Source: Pinguiococcus pyrenoidosus (lineage: Eukaryota > Sar > Pinguiophyceae > Pinguiochrysidales > Pinguiochrysidaceae). From it: 39,141 nucleotides of DNA. Under the pieces are notes generated by a model. That model searched no databases and was not told where the DNA came from. It saw only the letters and a program-made list of their open reading frames with translations. Both the position numbers and the translations under genes were made by a program. Below, in pieces: positions 29,276 to 39,141 of this stretch; the stretch's first letter is position 1, and every line of letters starts with the position of its first letter. The stretch lies in assembly GCA_019677205.1 (NCBI GenBank), contig JAAMXY010000876.1, forward strand, positions 1 to 39,141. Reading direction: 5' to 3'.

Positions 29276-32200
29276 CTAGCCCCTTCTCAGAAGCAGCTGC
29301 ATCACTTGTCGAGCACTTCCCAACAAGGCTTGCGATGGCTGGCCATCCAGATCGTCGTTGAGGACGCCCCCGTCCGTGCCCACGGATTCTTCCAGCCTCT
29401 GCAGCCGATCTTCCACCAGCTGCTTGATGCATGGCAGCGCCGGGGCGGTACTTGACGGATCGAGAATCAGCCCTTCCACGTCATCAATGCTGTCGAGCAG
29501 CACCTCCAAGACCTCTGGGCCAGCATCGATCGCGGCCAGCAAGCACGAGTCATGCGCGCTGTCCAGCGCCGCGAGAGCATCGTCATCCATCTTCTCCAGG
29601 AGCATCCTGGCTATCCTGAGATCGACATCCAGGTCTCTGTCTGGCTTGTGCCCTGCGGAGCGGAGCAGAAGCAGCAGGGGCGTCCTTCCGAATGCGTCGC
29701 GCATCTTGGGGTCGGCCCCACGCTGCAGGAGGAAGTCGACGGTATCCAAGAAGCCCCCGAAGGCAGCACAGTGCAGCACGGTGCCCCCTAGGGCCATGTG
29801 CGTCCAGCTTTCGATGAGATTCTCCACCTCCATGTCGTGCGCAGGCACGGCAAGGCAGTTCATACAGCCGGGGATCCCTCGCGCTCCGACCTCCGCGTCG
29901 TTAACCTCTTCGACGATCAGGGACGGGTCGGCGGCCAGCTCGATCATCTCGTCCAGTACCTCGAGCCCGTAGCCCCACGTCGCTGCAGGATCCAAGCGCA
30001 GCGGAGCTGGCAGCCCATAGGCAGACCCTAAACCCAAGGCGACGGCGAGGTGAAGCGCGGGCATGCTGTTGTTCCGCGACGCTCGAGCAAGCCCGTCTTT
30101 CTCAGCCTTGATCAAGGCCAGCAGTGGCTTGCTGAGGCCCTCGGCTGTCTTCTCTTCTTCGTCCTCCTTGTCCTCCTCCACCAGGGGCACGCCGAGGAAA
30201 TCGTCCTCCGCGCCTCGTCCCTCAGGTCCGATGCCTGCTGCCGCGAGAGCGCGAAGCTTACTGGCACACAACGCGTAGTGCAAAGGGCCCAATCGAAAAT
30301 TCCGCGTCGTTCGCGCTAGTGCGGGCGCGCCAAGGGCGTCGCGTAGCAGGGCTGGAAGACACGAGTGTCCGTCCCGGACGCTCCCGGCCGCGGTCGCCGT
30401 GGCAGAGAGACACAGCGAGAGGCCCTTCGGCTCGGCTTCCAGCAGCTCGAGGAGCATGGCACCGTTGTCAAGGTGCAGGAGCGATGCAGCAACGGACACG
30501 ACGCTGTGGCCAGATCGGGACAAGATGCCTGCGTCCACGCCGTCTATGCGAAGAATCCTCCGAAGCATCGCAAGGCGCCGCGCTAGATCGTCTTGGTCCG
30601 GACCGAGCTTTGGGCTCATGCCCAGAGCGGCAGTGAGGACTGCCGTGATTTGCGCGTCCATGCTCAGGTACTCCGTCTCGCTGTACAGCCACGACTCCTC
30701 CAGTGGCATCGACCGTCGCCTTGAAGACGGGGCAGGCGACGTTGGAAGTGCTGCGGCCTTGCCTTCTGACGCAGCTGCAGCGAACACATTCCGGCACGTG
30801 CGACGCTTCTGCAAGTCACGGCCCAGGAGGCATTCTCGCTGCGTCTGCAGTCGGCGCTGCCGCGGCTGTTCCGACGCCGCGGCGTTGCTGCTCTCGTCTA
30901 CGGCCCGAACACCCCCGGGCTCCGCCTTGGCGTGACGCAGCGAAGCACCAGAGCTCTGCCGATTCAGGCCACGAAAGTCTCCGCCCTCCAGAAGGTCAAA
31001 GGGCTGGCCAATCGTGTCGTCCTCGTTGAACTCGTCGACGTCTTCTTCGTCGTCGTCTTGGACGATCTCGAAGCTGATGGAATCCAGAAGCTTTCTTGAC
31101 CGGGACCGGGAGACTGGCACCGGCGACTTCGTCCGCGTGTGATGTGGCTGGAGGGGAAACGCCGTGCCGGTGCGTTTCGGGCCCGATGAATGCGCCACGA
31201 TGTCGTCAATACGTTTCTGGGTCAAGGCCTCGTATGAGTGGCGGCAGACATCCATGTCCCGGCGCCACAAGGCTTCGTTGTGCTCCACGGCCCATCCGCC
31301 CACGACCAAATGGCCCAGGCTGCAGCTGTGGTGCGTGACGTGATTGACGAGCTCCGCCGTGGTGGCGCGTGTGTTTCGAGTGCTTTCCGGTGCCATCGCC
31401 TCGCGGAATTGCCGCCAGAGCGCCTGCTTCACGTCCTCCGACAACCTCTCCTCCCGTGGCTTGCTCGCCTCCCGCGCGCTGGACGGAGTGGCCTGAAAAA
31501 GCGTCCGGTAGTCTCCGACGCAGAGCAAGCGCTCCATCAGCGACACGCAGCCGGCCGGGGCGCCGGCGCAGCAGTAGTGAAGGGCAGTACAGTTGGCCTC
31601 GTCCAGCGCGTTGGGCTCGGCGCCAGCATCCAGCAGCGAGTGAGCTGCTGCCACTCCTGGCGCTTCCCCGGTGGACAGCAGCTGCTCAGATCCCGCGGCG
31701 CAGATGACGGCGCAGTGCAGAGGATTTCTCCCCGCCGCACTTGTCATATTCACGTCCGCGTCGAAGTCGAGCAGAGCGCGGATGGTCTGTGCCAAGCAGC
31801 AGTTCTGCTTCGGATCGTAGATCAAGAGGCCTTCGTTTGCGCAAGCAGCCCATTCCGCGTTGCCAGCCCCTCGTTCTCCCCTGGCCCGGACGGCGAATGC
31901 CGCAGGCACCGGGAGGGGCACCCCCACCCCCTGTAGAGCCATGTGAAGGGGCGTAAGGCCATTGGCGTCCATGGCGTTTGCGTCTGCGCCGCACGAAAGA
32001 AGCAGCCGGAGGACCTCGTTGATGTTGCTCCAGTGCTCACGGCTGCACGATCCCAGCGGCGGAGCAGCCATGGCGATCTGCAACGTCGTTGTGCCCGCAA
32101 ATACGCCTCCCTGGCTCGTCTGCACCACGCAATCCGCATCTGCTCCCGCCTTCAGAAGATCGCGGACCATTTGGACCTCGCCGAGAATCAGAGCATGCTG

Positions 32201-35200
32201 CAGCGGCGTGAGGAGCAGCTTGCCCGGCGAGCCATCTGCAGAGGCTCCCCTTGCCAGCAGCGCGGACAGGATCTTGCGATGGCCGCGCAGCACCGCCGAG
32301 AGCACGGCGTCGGTCACCTCGATGCTCCAGCTTAGATCGTTGGCAGGCGAGTTCAGCAACGCCCGCCACTCCTCCAGACTGGGGCCCTTGGGGGCGTCAG
32401 AACAAGCCACTCCAGCCTCGGATTCCTGACTTTCGTCACTCGGAGCCTTGCGGGCCCCCTTGGGAGGCTTGGCGCCTTTGGCAGCAGGCTGATTCGATGG
32501 CACCGGCTCGGCATTCTCGGCATCTGCGGACTCGGCACAAGACGCCAAAGAGGCCGCTGCGTATTCAGCGCGACTCGCGCCCCGTCCGATCAGGAACAGG
32601 ATGAAATCCTGGACGCCAATCTGCTCCACGCAAACGGCATCGTCGGCCGGCTCCGTGTCCTTCCCGTCATCCGCGCTTTGTGCCAAAACGAAGGCCATCG
32701 CCGACGACGCTGCTGCGCTATCAAGCAGAATCTGAAGATGCACCAAACCTCCCAGGGATACGACCACGCCGCTGAGGATCTCGCTCAACACATCCAAGTC
32801 TCCGATTGGCGTTACAGCCTCGGCATTCTGCGCGTGAAGAAAAGCTTGACGCAGTGGCAGTTGCTCGTCCGACAGCACGAAAGGGACGGATGGCACCCTG
32901 GACGCGAGCACTGTTCGTTAGGGGGCTGCCGAATTTTCCATGGACGATGGAACTGCTGGGACGTACCTACAAAGAGAGCAAAGCGTCCGGAAAGCACGCG
33001 CTCGACTTTCGACACTCTCATGTTCCGACTGGAGAATGCATAGGAGGGGCCACAGCGCTCGGGTGTAGACGTGGACCATCTCGTCCGGGCCCTGAGCCTG
33101 CTCGTGATCGAAAGATGTCCACGAAGTGGGAAGCTGGAACTGCAGGTCGCCCGCGCACAGCGTGGCCGCGCCCTCCAACAGGATCTCCCGGCCCTTGCCG
33201 CCGGGAAGCCCCACGATCCCCGAGAGGATGTCCAGCAGAGCTTCCGACAGGGCGTCGGCCAAGAGCTTGTGCGTGCGGACGGAGCCTACTCCCATGGTCT
33301 CCAGAACTGCGGGAAGGTAGGGCGAGTAGGACGAGCCCGGGACTCCGAGGCGCGAGTTGTACATCTCATGAAAGCTTGGCTCCAAGTCGCAGCAGAGCAG
33401 CCGTAGAGCCAGGGGAGCCAAGGTTTTGGCGGTGGTGATGGACCGCTCCACAAGCGCGTCCGCGGCGTCGTCAGGCGCTTCTTGGTCCCGTAGCGCAGAC
33501 AAGACGGTCGCGACGGAAAGAGCTCGAGCAAGAAGGCGCGCCGCCTCCGCCCGGACCACGAGGCTTTCCGAGGCTTCTCTTGGTATCCCTCCGCAGGGGA
33601 GGTCAAAGCCGACGCTTTCGGGCCAGACGATGGCGGAGGACCGGTCCGCGCCGCGGTCGCTGGCGGCAGCACGCTCGAAGCGCTCCGACGTCCGTTCCAT
33701 GTCGAAGGCTTCGGAGATCTTCAGATTGGCCTTTACCGCCGTGCACGCGTTGTCGGTGAGGAAGGCCGGCCCCGTCGTGGGCCCGGCGTGCAGAATGTCC
33801 GACAGCGTGCTGACGCCGGCCTCGGATAATACTTCCAAGACCATGTCGCGGGCAGCAGGTAGAGGCCTGACCTCGGCGTCGCCAGCTTCGCCGTCGACCC
33901 CCACAACCGCAGCGTCGACGATGGTCGCAGCTGCATTCATCGCGAGGGCCAGCATGCTGTCGAAGTCGTAGAGCTCCTCCAACTTTACAAAGCGGCACTT
34001 GGCGTCTTCCGCGATCAAGTGACCGGCGAAAGCCAGGATGGCTTCCTCGCCACTTCGCGAAGCGCTGTCCCTTCGCTTCTCCTCGTCGTCGGTGCCAAAG
34101 AGAGCGAAGGGATCATAGGCCTTCCCGCCCGCATTCTCTTGGACCTCTTCGCCGCGGAGCCGTTCGGCAGTCTCGACCCACTGCCTTCCCTTTTGCAGCA
34201 AGCGCTGCAGTGCGGCGGCGCCGGCCTTGCAGGCCCACAGAGGGCTGCGACGACAGAGCCGGGCGAGGATGCCGACGCCGCAGGCCTCAACGAAAGGATG
34301 AGGGTGCTCGACGACCTTGGCGCAGCAGCCCAGCGACAGCCACGGACCGTCCTGGACGAACGGAGAAGCGTTCACTTCACTCCCGATCTCGGCGTCGCCG
34401 GCGCCACTCGGTTTGGCCTCCTTCTCCTTCCCTTGAGCTTTCTTGCCCTTCGCGTTGCCTTTCCCACTCCCCTTTCCTGCCTTGGTGTTGCCGGCGTCGC
34501 CCGCTCCATCCTCGGCGGTGGCGGGTTTCTCCGTCAGGCGCCACGCGGAAAGCTCCACGTCAGCATCCGAGTCTAAGGCAGGTGCATTCTCCAGCACTCG
34601 TGCATCCACTCCTTCCGTCGGGTCGGCGAGGAGAATCGCGTAGATGGCCTTGCTCACCGTATGGGCGAATCTTACCACGGTCTCGCTCGGCCTCGCCAAG
34701 GGTCTGGCGTCGGCCTTGGCGTCGGCGTTGGCATCATCTACTGCATCGCTCTCGGCTGAATCCCCGGAGGCAAGCTCTTCGGTAGGCTTGACCGTCGACT
34801 CCTCGCCGCTCTCCATCTTGCGGCCAAGACTGTCGTCTTCCGCAGCAAGAGCGGATTCGCCCAGACCTTGGACCAGTAGCGTGAGCGCGCCGGCGCTTCC
34901 CAGGATCGGTCTCACTTCTTCGCTTGCATGTGCGAGACCATGCACCAGCCGTGCAATTCTCGTGAATGTCGCTCTTTGCAGCGACGGGGGCACGGAAGCG
35001 GCGTTGATTGTGCGGCTCAGCAGGACAGCCAAGCTTTGCGGCAGGTTTGGAGAAGAGAAGGCCTGGTCCTCAGTCAGGGCAGCGTCCCCGTCGGTGCCAG
35101 CGGCGCCTGCATCGTGCGAGCAAGAAATGATGCTGGTGAGGATCTCCTGCATCGTCGATCCTGCCTCGTCCGCGAGGCTCTTTGGGTGACGGGCGATTCC

Positions 35201-36202
35201 GGAGCCTTCTAACATGTGCGAGAGGATGTCGCAGCCGAGAACGACCTCATGAGCAGCTTCGGTGCCGATGTTGAATCGACTCAGTCTGTGTAGACGGGCC
35301 AGGACACGCGACGCGGTACCATCCTCGCAGAAACCTCGCATCGCTGCGTCATCAAGCTCTTTCAAGCATTGGGAGAGGATTTGCATGGCAGCGCGAGCTT
35401 CCCGAGATTCCCCTGCGGCGCGATCCACGAGCTCCAGCAGAGGACGCCGCGCATCGCCGGACGGTTGCCGCAGAAACCTCTTGCTCGGGCCGTCTTCGCT
35501 GTAAAGAAAGCTTAGAGCGTCAACAAGGAGCGGTATTAAGGCCTGTGGACCGCTGTCTTCTTTGGCGTCCTCCGATTCGGGCGCCTCCGCGGGGGCGTCG
35601 GTCTGTGCTGCCACTGCCTCCGTACGCTCTGCTGAGGCTGCCGCCAAGCAGCTCGCAAGAAGTGCGGTGAGCGCGCTTGCAGCAGCTCCGTCTCCCGAGA
35701 TCATCGCTACTGCGTCTGGTACGGTGATTTCCGAGGCGACTTCATCGCCATCGACGTGGTCCACAGCCCTGCAAAGGCCAGCGATGCACTGCACACCCAA
35801 AGTCGCTTCCTCGCCAATTTCTTGGCTCTCCTGCTGCGGACATAGCTGCTGTACGAGGAGCTCCGCTCCTTGGAATTTGGCGCCTTTCTTTCGGGCTTCC
35901 ACGAAGAAAACGAGCGGCTCGGCAGCTTTCGCGCCTCGTGCGCCGGCGTTCAGGAAGGCCGCCAAGACGCGCAAGGCCTCGGGTATGGCTGCCATGGTCT
36001 TCTTCTTCGGCACGAGGCACTCGACCAGTGGGCCCAGGCAGCCTCCTTCGCTTAGGAATTCGCTGTCAGCGCCGACACGCTGGATGCCCTCCAGCTTCTT
36101 CGCAAGGTCCCCGCTCTTCAAAGCCTTGGAAGCCTTCTTGTACTCCGCCTGCCGCGCCTTCATGGCCGCCTTGGCCGCCTTTTCCTCTGGTGTGAGACCC
36201 AT
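29276..36202 (-). CDS. Giant ARM/HEAT-repeat plus ankyrin-repeat protein, two exons
   Basis: Exon 1 is 36202-32967 and exon 2 is 32897-29276, joined in phase 2 by a 69-nt intron (32966-32898, GTACGT...CCAG) with a CTAAC branch site; the product is about 2285 aa. The two halves are in the same frame and the only stop between them, a TAA, is inside the branch-site CTAAC. The first ~50 residues are Lys/Ala-rich and coiled-coil-like. Residues ~50-1078 are alpha-helical ARM/HEAT-type repeats with a low-complexity acidic and Lys/Gly linker (~460-600). The ankyrin half has several repeats (T-P-L-Q-H-A-L, T-P-L-H-M-A-L, N-P-L-H-C-A-V, T-A-L-H-Y-C, T-V-L-H-C-A-A, T-P-L-L-L-L-L) interrupted by a ~300-residue spacer. 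Both repeat types are protein-binding scaffolds; no catalytic domain is seen. Function and partners are unknown. Confidence 0.85.
32898..32966 (-). other. 69-nt intron, length divisible by 3, with a TAA in its branch site
   Basis: The donor GTACGT follows the exon end TGTAG, and the acceptor CCAG precedes GGTGCC; the codon AGG is split 2+1. The branch-like CTAAC is 20-25 nt before the 3' end. Retention would keep the frame except for the TAA stop, giving a protein truncated after the ARM half. Confidence 0.8.
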
Positions 36203-36536
36203 GCCCCTCGACTGGGGAGATATGCTGCGCAGAAGGATCTCTGTCCCTCACTTCATGCCCCCCGGGGCTCTGCAACCAGCTGGGAGGAAGCCGCCAGCGC
36301 CTCTGCTGCGCATCAGGCTGTGCGCATGGACCCGCTTGGGCCGCACCCCATCCTTCTACGAAGATTCAGCTCCCGACCAGAGCAGACTAAGGCGCGAGAG
36401 GAGCGGAAAAAGCTGAGAGAAGTGTGGCGTAAGGCGCCAGGAGAAACGGTCCGGGACAGAGGGAGCCTTTGGAGGACAGAGGCAAAAATTCTCGTTATCT
36501 GTCCTCCGACCTACTGTATGTGTTGTTTTGAGCGTT
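36203..36536. promoter_or_regulatory. Upstream region of the ARM-ankyrin gene
   Basis: About 330 bp between the ATG at 36202 (-) and the 8-bp repeat. It should contain the promoter and 5' leader. No recognised element is visible; the short plus-strand frame through the repeat is rejected as a gene. Confidence 0.35.
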
Positions 36537-36650
36537 GCTTCTTTTGCTCTTTTGCTCTTTTGCTCTTTTGCTCTTTTGCTCTTTTGCTCTTTTGCTCTTT
36601 TGCTCTTTTGCTCTTTTGCGCTTTTGCGCTTTTGCGCTTTTGCTCCTTTG
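36537..36650. repeat. 8-bp tandem repeat (GCTCTTTT)n with GCGCTTTT variants
   Basis: About 14 copies of an 8-bp unit: about ten GCTCTTTT, then three GCGCTTTT, then a degenerate copy. The sequence homogenises from one variant to the other along the array. It lies directly beside the broken end of the retroelement at ~36.7 kb. Confidence 0.9.
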
Positions 36651-36705
36651 TGAAGGAGAAATCACCTATTTCCTCGTAGTAAAGGAAATGACTTCCCTGA
36701 TAGCC

Positions 36706-37329
36706 TCAAACTGAGTTGTCTTTAGAGCTCATCTGGCTCCGGATCGGATTCTCCCTCAGCGAGTCGAGAAGTGCTTGTATAGGCGGTGGGCTGCCGCGTA
36801 TGGGTCGAGTGACCTTGTTCAGCGGCCTGAAGTCGGTCACGAAGCGCCACTTCTTAGAGAAAGGCTTCGGGACGACAAAGGACGCGCTGGAGAAAGGGCT
36901 ACTCGACGGAACAAGGATCCCTTCTTTGACCATGCCGGACACAATGTCTTTCATGGCCTTGAGCTTAGCGGGGTCCCTGACCGCGAAGCTGTGATTGAAT
37001 GGCTTCCCTTCGACATGAGAGAACGCCACCGTCGCAGGCCCCGCCACTCGCAAAGACTGTTCTTCAAACAGTGCGCGAAAGGCTTGCAGTGTTGCATCTA
37101 GGTGTGCCTGCTGGTCCGCGAGCAGAGGCAGCTCCACATTCTCCATCACCGCTTGATTGACTCCTCTGTCAGATGGCAGCGTACCATAGTCAGGTCGGTA
37201 GGTGACATCGTCATTCGGGAGCGTGTACGGTAAGGGGATGTTCATGGCGGCCCGGCGCATTGCGTTGACATCGTTCATGTCAGCAAGCTGTTGCCACTCA
37301 GGTGGATGCTTGGCTCGCCGGCGCTGCAG
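36706..37329 (-). pseudogene. Reverse transcriptase fragment (Ty3/gypsy pol), truncated
   Basis: This frame continues directly after the UGA at 37330-37332 in the same register as Gag-protease; its first ATG is at 37278. It contains the N-terminal RT palm/finger blocks: G-I-L-V-P-S-S-S-P-F-S-S-A, V-V-P-K and K-W-R-F-V-T-D-F-R-P-L-N-K-V-T, then the P-P-P-I-Q-A-L-L-D-S-L block. It then becomes unrelated and stops at 36706. The F-S-K-L-D-L and Y-x-D-D active-site blocks are absent, so it cannot be an active enzyme. Confidence 0.8.
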
Positions 37330-39141
37330 TCAAACTCGATCGGATGCGACGTCGGGCTTATCAGGTCCATCCGGTGCGGCGTCTGGTATCGCCACGAGGT
37401 TGGACATGGAGAAGAGGACGGGCTGTGTGTCCGTGTCTCCTCGAAGTTGGATGTCGCCGCTTTCGTCGTCAAGGAGGAGGACTCGACGCCGGCGACGGGG
37501 AATCTCGGATGGCGGAGCCACAGATGGTGTTGGAGAGGCTGAGCGCGCTGCTACTTCCTCCTCGAGGCGAGCTGCGACCTTGCCCTTCTCGTTCTCCTCC
37601 CGCCAGTACTTCCTTTTGGTTTGGGCCCGCATTGGGACTGGCGGAAGCACGCGGACTCGAACAGTGCGATCTCCGTACTCTCGATGAATGTGCAGATTAT
37701 TGCCGAGAATCAGAGGCAGCCCCCAAATAAGAGGCAGGCCACGCAGCACTTGCGGGTCCGCGTTGCGCGCCGGAGCCACCACTACGTAGTTGACGGAGAC
37801 GCAGGTGGGAGCGAACTTCTCCGCGGTGTTCGCATAGATCACATGCTCCACGAGGGCAGTGCCGATTGCATTTACGAGCTGTTTTCCCCTTGTACTGCCG
37901 TAGCTGGCAATGGGGATCGGACTCGCGAAGCGATCTTTGGATAATAATTTGCCGAAGTGGCTTGAGCCGGCCTTTTGTCGCCTGCGAAGCATGGACACGA
38001 TGTCGGACCCAATAACAGCCGGCATGGTGCAACCCGTATCAAGCAGGATCTTCCCGAGCCTGCTACGAATGCAAGGCTTTGCCTGACCGAGTTGAGCAGG
38101 TTCCAACTCCGAATTCGGCTGGAGCCCGAGATCCATACCAGCTTGCGCGGCTTGCATAAAGGCGATCTCAGGTTGGTTTTCTTCCAGTTCGAGAGTGAGG
38201 ACGTCTTTGCGTTGCCGTTTCTCCGGCCTTGATCCTGTGTACTTCTGAGAGATCTGGGCGTCATTGAGAGTGGGGTATCCGATCCCTTGCTCTTTTAGAC
38301 GTTTGACCAGTCGCCCGCGAGTAGTTGCTTGGGAATCGCGGTCGACGTGATAGCGGACGATTGCAGTCTCATCGAGGCCGAGCGATCGTAGCTTCTCCTC
38401 AGAGCGGGAAGGCAGCAGCGGCTCGGTGGTTCCAAGCTGAGAATCCGCTTCTTCTGCCTGATAGATCGAGAAGTTCCTTGGCTTTGACCCGAAGCGCTTC
38501 CCTCCTCCCCGAGCTATCGTGGCCGGTATGAGCTCGAGCGCACGTTCGAACGGGAGGTTCGTGGCGGCCTTGAGGACGGATGCCTCCTCCTTGGTGAGCT
38601 TGCGTTCCTTGAGGCTCTCAGCTTTCTGCACGTATCCCTCTGCTCGACGGGACCTTAGCTCGAGTTCAGCGTCATAGACCCTGGCCCTGCGCAGGAGCTC
38701 TCCCACGGTTGGGATCTCCTGGGCCGGCGAGATTGCATCGCGGCTTTTGGCTGCGATATTCTCGTACCCGGGGTACGTCCTGGAGAGGATGCCGATCAGC
38801 TCAGTGACGGTCCGCCTATCCACGGCTGCTTCGTTGAGTTCGATCTGGTAGGCCCGCCTCATCAGGTCGACTGTGCGGCGGATGTACGCTGCGAGCGGCT
38901 CCTCGTCCATGGGCGTGACCTCGTAGAGCCGCGTTGATGCGTCGTATTCCGGGCTCAAGGTTTGGGCGCTCGCCACCATATCCTGCAGAGCTCTTCGTGT
39001 CGCATGGACGTTGCGACGCTTGAGAAGAGCTACTATTCGGGAGCGCCTAGGACCGTTCAGCGCCTCGAACTGGGCAGCGGACGGTGTGGCGAATGGCTGG
39101 CCGTCTCTCCCAAGGATGGCGTCTTCCTCGACACAGCGGTT
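37330..39141 (-). CDS. Gag-protease polyprotein of the retroelement, 5' end outside the window
   Basis: The frame is open from the right edge (39141) to the UGA at 37330-37332, at least 603 codons; the ATG at 38979 is internal and the true start is probably upstream. The first part is helical and charged, as in Gag capsid, with no visible CCHC zinc knuckle. Around 38.0 kb the aspartic protease active site I-L-L-D-T-G-C appears, and a hydrophobic L-I-L-G motif (second retropepsin block) follows near 37.7 kb. The tail is acidic and Arg-rich, with S-P-T-P-S-V-A-P-P-type low complexity. Gag would form virus-like particles and the protease would cut the polyprotein. Confidence 0.8.
   Translation of the reverse strand, partial: NRCVEEDAILGRDGQPFATPSAAQFEALNGPRRSRIVALLKRRNVHATRRALQDMVASAQTLSPEYDASTRLYEVTPMDEEPLAAYIRRTVDLMRRAYQIELNEAAVDRRTVTELIGILSRTYPGYENIAAKSRDAISPAQEIPTVGELLRRARVYDAELELRSRRAEGYVQKAESLKERKLTKEEASVLKAATNLPFERALELIPATIARGGGKRFGSKPRNFSIYQAEEADSQLGTTEPLLPSRSEEKLRSLGLDETAIVRYHVDRDSQATTRGRLVKRLKEQGIGYPTLNDAQISQKYTGSRPEKRQRKDVLTLELEENQPEIAFMQAAQAGMDLGLQPNSELEPAQLGQAKPCIRSRLGKILLDTGCTMPAVIGSDIVSMLRRRQKAGSSHFGKLLSKDRFASPIPIASYGSTRGKQLVNAIGTALVEHVIYANTAEKFAPTCVSVNYVVVAPARNADPQVLRGLPLIWGLPLILGNNLHIHREYGDRTVRVRVLPPVPMRAQTKRKYWREENEKGKVAARLEEEVAARSASPTPSVAPPSEIPRRRRRVLLLDDESGDIQLRGDTDTQPVLFSMSNLVAIPDAAPDGPDKPDVASDRV

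Larger units (their letters stand above)
36690..39141 (-). mobile_element. Ty3/gypsy-type LTR retroelement, 3'-truncated and continuing past the window
   Basis: Transcribed on the minus strand, the element enters at the right edge with Gag-like sequence, followed by an aspartic protease, then a UGA stop in frame, then the start of a reverse transcriptase of Ty3/gypsy type. The RT breaks off at about 36.7 kb before the catalytic motifs, so the downstream pol part (RNase H, integrase, 3' LTR) is missing and the copy cannot be autonomous. No LTR is visible in the window; the 5' LTR would lie beyond base 39141. An 8-bp repeat array is at the break. Confidence 0.8.

Noticed and set aside
29276..32911. 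Ankyrin ORF as a separate gene starting at 32911
   Set aside because: The first codon is GTG, no ATG promoter region exists, and an in-frame intron joins it to the ARM frame.
36320..36679. Plus-strand ORF with Leu/Phe/Cys/Ser repeats
   Set aside because: It is produced by the 8-bp repeat.
1..39141. CRISPR arrays, tRNA, rRNA or a bacterial-style operon
   Set aside because: No spaced direct repeats, no tRNA-like TTCRA/cloverleaf signal and no rRNA segments were recognised by eye; a tRNA and rRNA scan would settle this.

Overview
This window looks like nuclear DNA of a eukaryotic microalga or related protist. The genes are GC-rich. Several are split by small GT-AG introns (61-139 nt in the models below) that carry CTAAC/CTGAC-like branch sites. 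The proteome is eukaryotic: a Snf2 chromatin remodeller, an MBD/FYR/bromodomain protein, Pin1, a MAPKKK and a NELF-B-like protein. Two genes point to organelles. One is a sigma-70 factor whose N-terminus looks like a signal peptide followed by an Arg-rich transit segment, which suggests a plastid bounded by extra membranes. The other is a uL1 ribosomal protein with a mitochondrial-type presequence. I cannot name the lineage from sequence alone.

Layout. 1-540 (-) is the 5' part of a NELF-B-like gene running off the window. 784-1931 (+) is a SpoU/TrmH RNA 2'-O-methyltransferase with one intron. 2179-3691 (-) is an alpha/beta hydrolase with three introns, divergent from PIN1 (3835-4422, +). 4552-8100 (-) is a SMARCAD1/Fun30-like Snf2 ATPase. 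9005-15384 (-) is a very large MBD9-like chromatin protein interrupted by an assembly gap (12622-12699). 15767-16450 (+) is a three-exon uL1 that lacks domain II, tail-to-tail with the plastid sigma factor (16534-17742, -). 17880-18050 holds simple repeats. 18367-21079 (-) is a seven-exon multi-pass membrane protein of unknown family. 21148-21771 (-) is a tentative small spliced gene. About 21.8-26.4 kb is a gene-poor stretch, visibly lower in GC in its first part, with only a small Cys-containing ORF and a decayed ORF. 26430-28883 (+) is an EF-hand/MAPKKK fusion kinase. 29276-36202 (-) is one giant ARM/HEAT plus ankyrin protein (about 2285 aa) whose two halves are joined by a 69-nt intron. 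36537-36650 is an 8-bp tandem repeat. 36706-39141 (-) is a 3'-truncated Ty3/gypsy-type retroelement (Gag-protease, UGA, start of reverse transcriptase) that continues beyond the window.

The genes are mostly packed in alternating orientation with short shared promoters and tail-to-tail ends. Four of the left-hand genes act on RNA polymerase II or chromatin (NELF-B-like, PIN1, SMARCAD1-like, MBD9-like); the others serve organelle gene expression, signalling or membranes. Nothing shows a co-regulated operon-like system. The most unusual items are the domain II-less uL1, the in-frame intron joining the ARM and ankyrin halves, the EF-hand/MAPKKK with a large insert in its N-lobe, and the retroelement whose Gag-protease and RT frames are separated only by a UGA.
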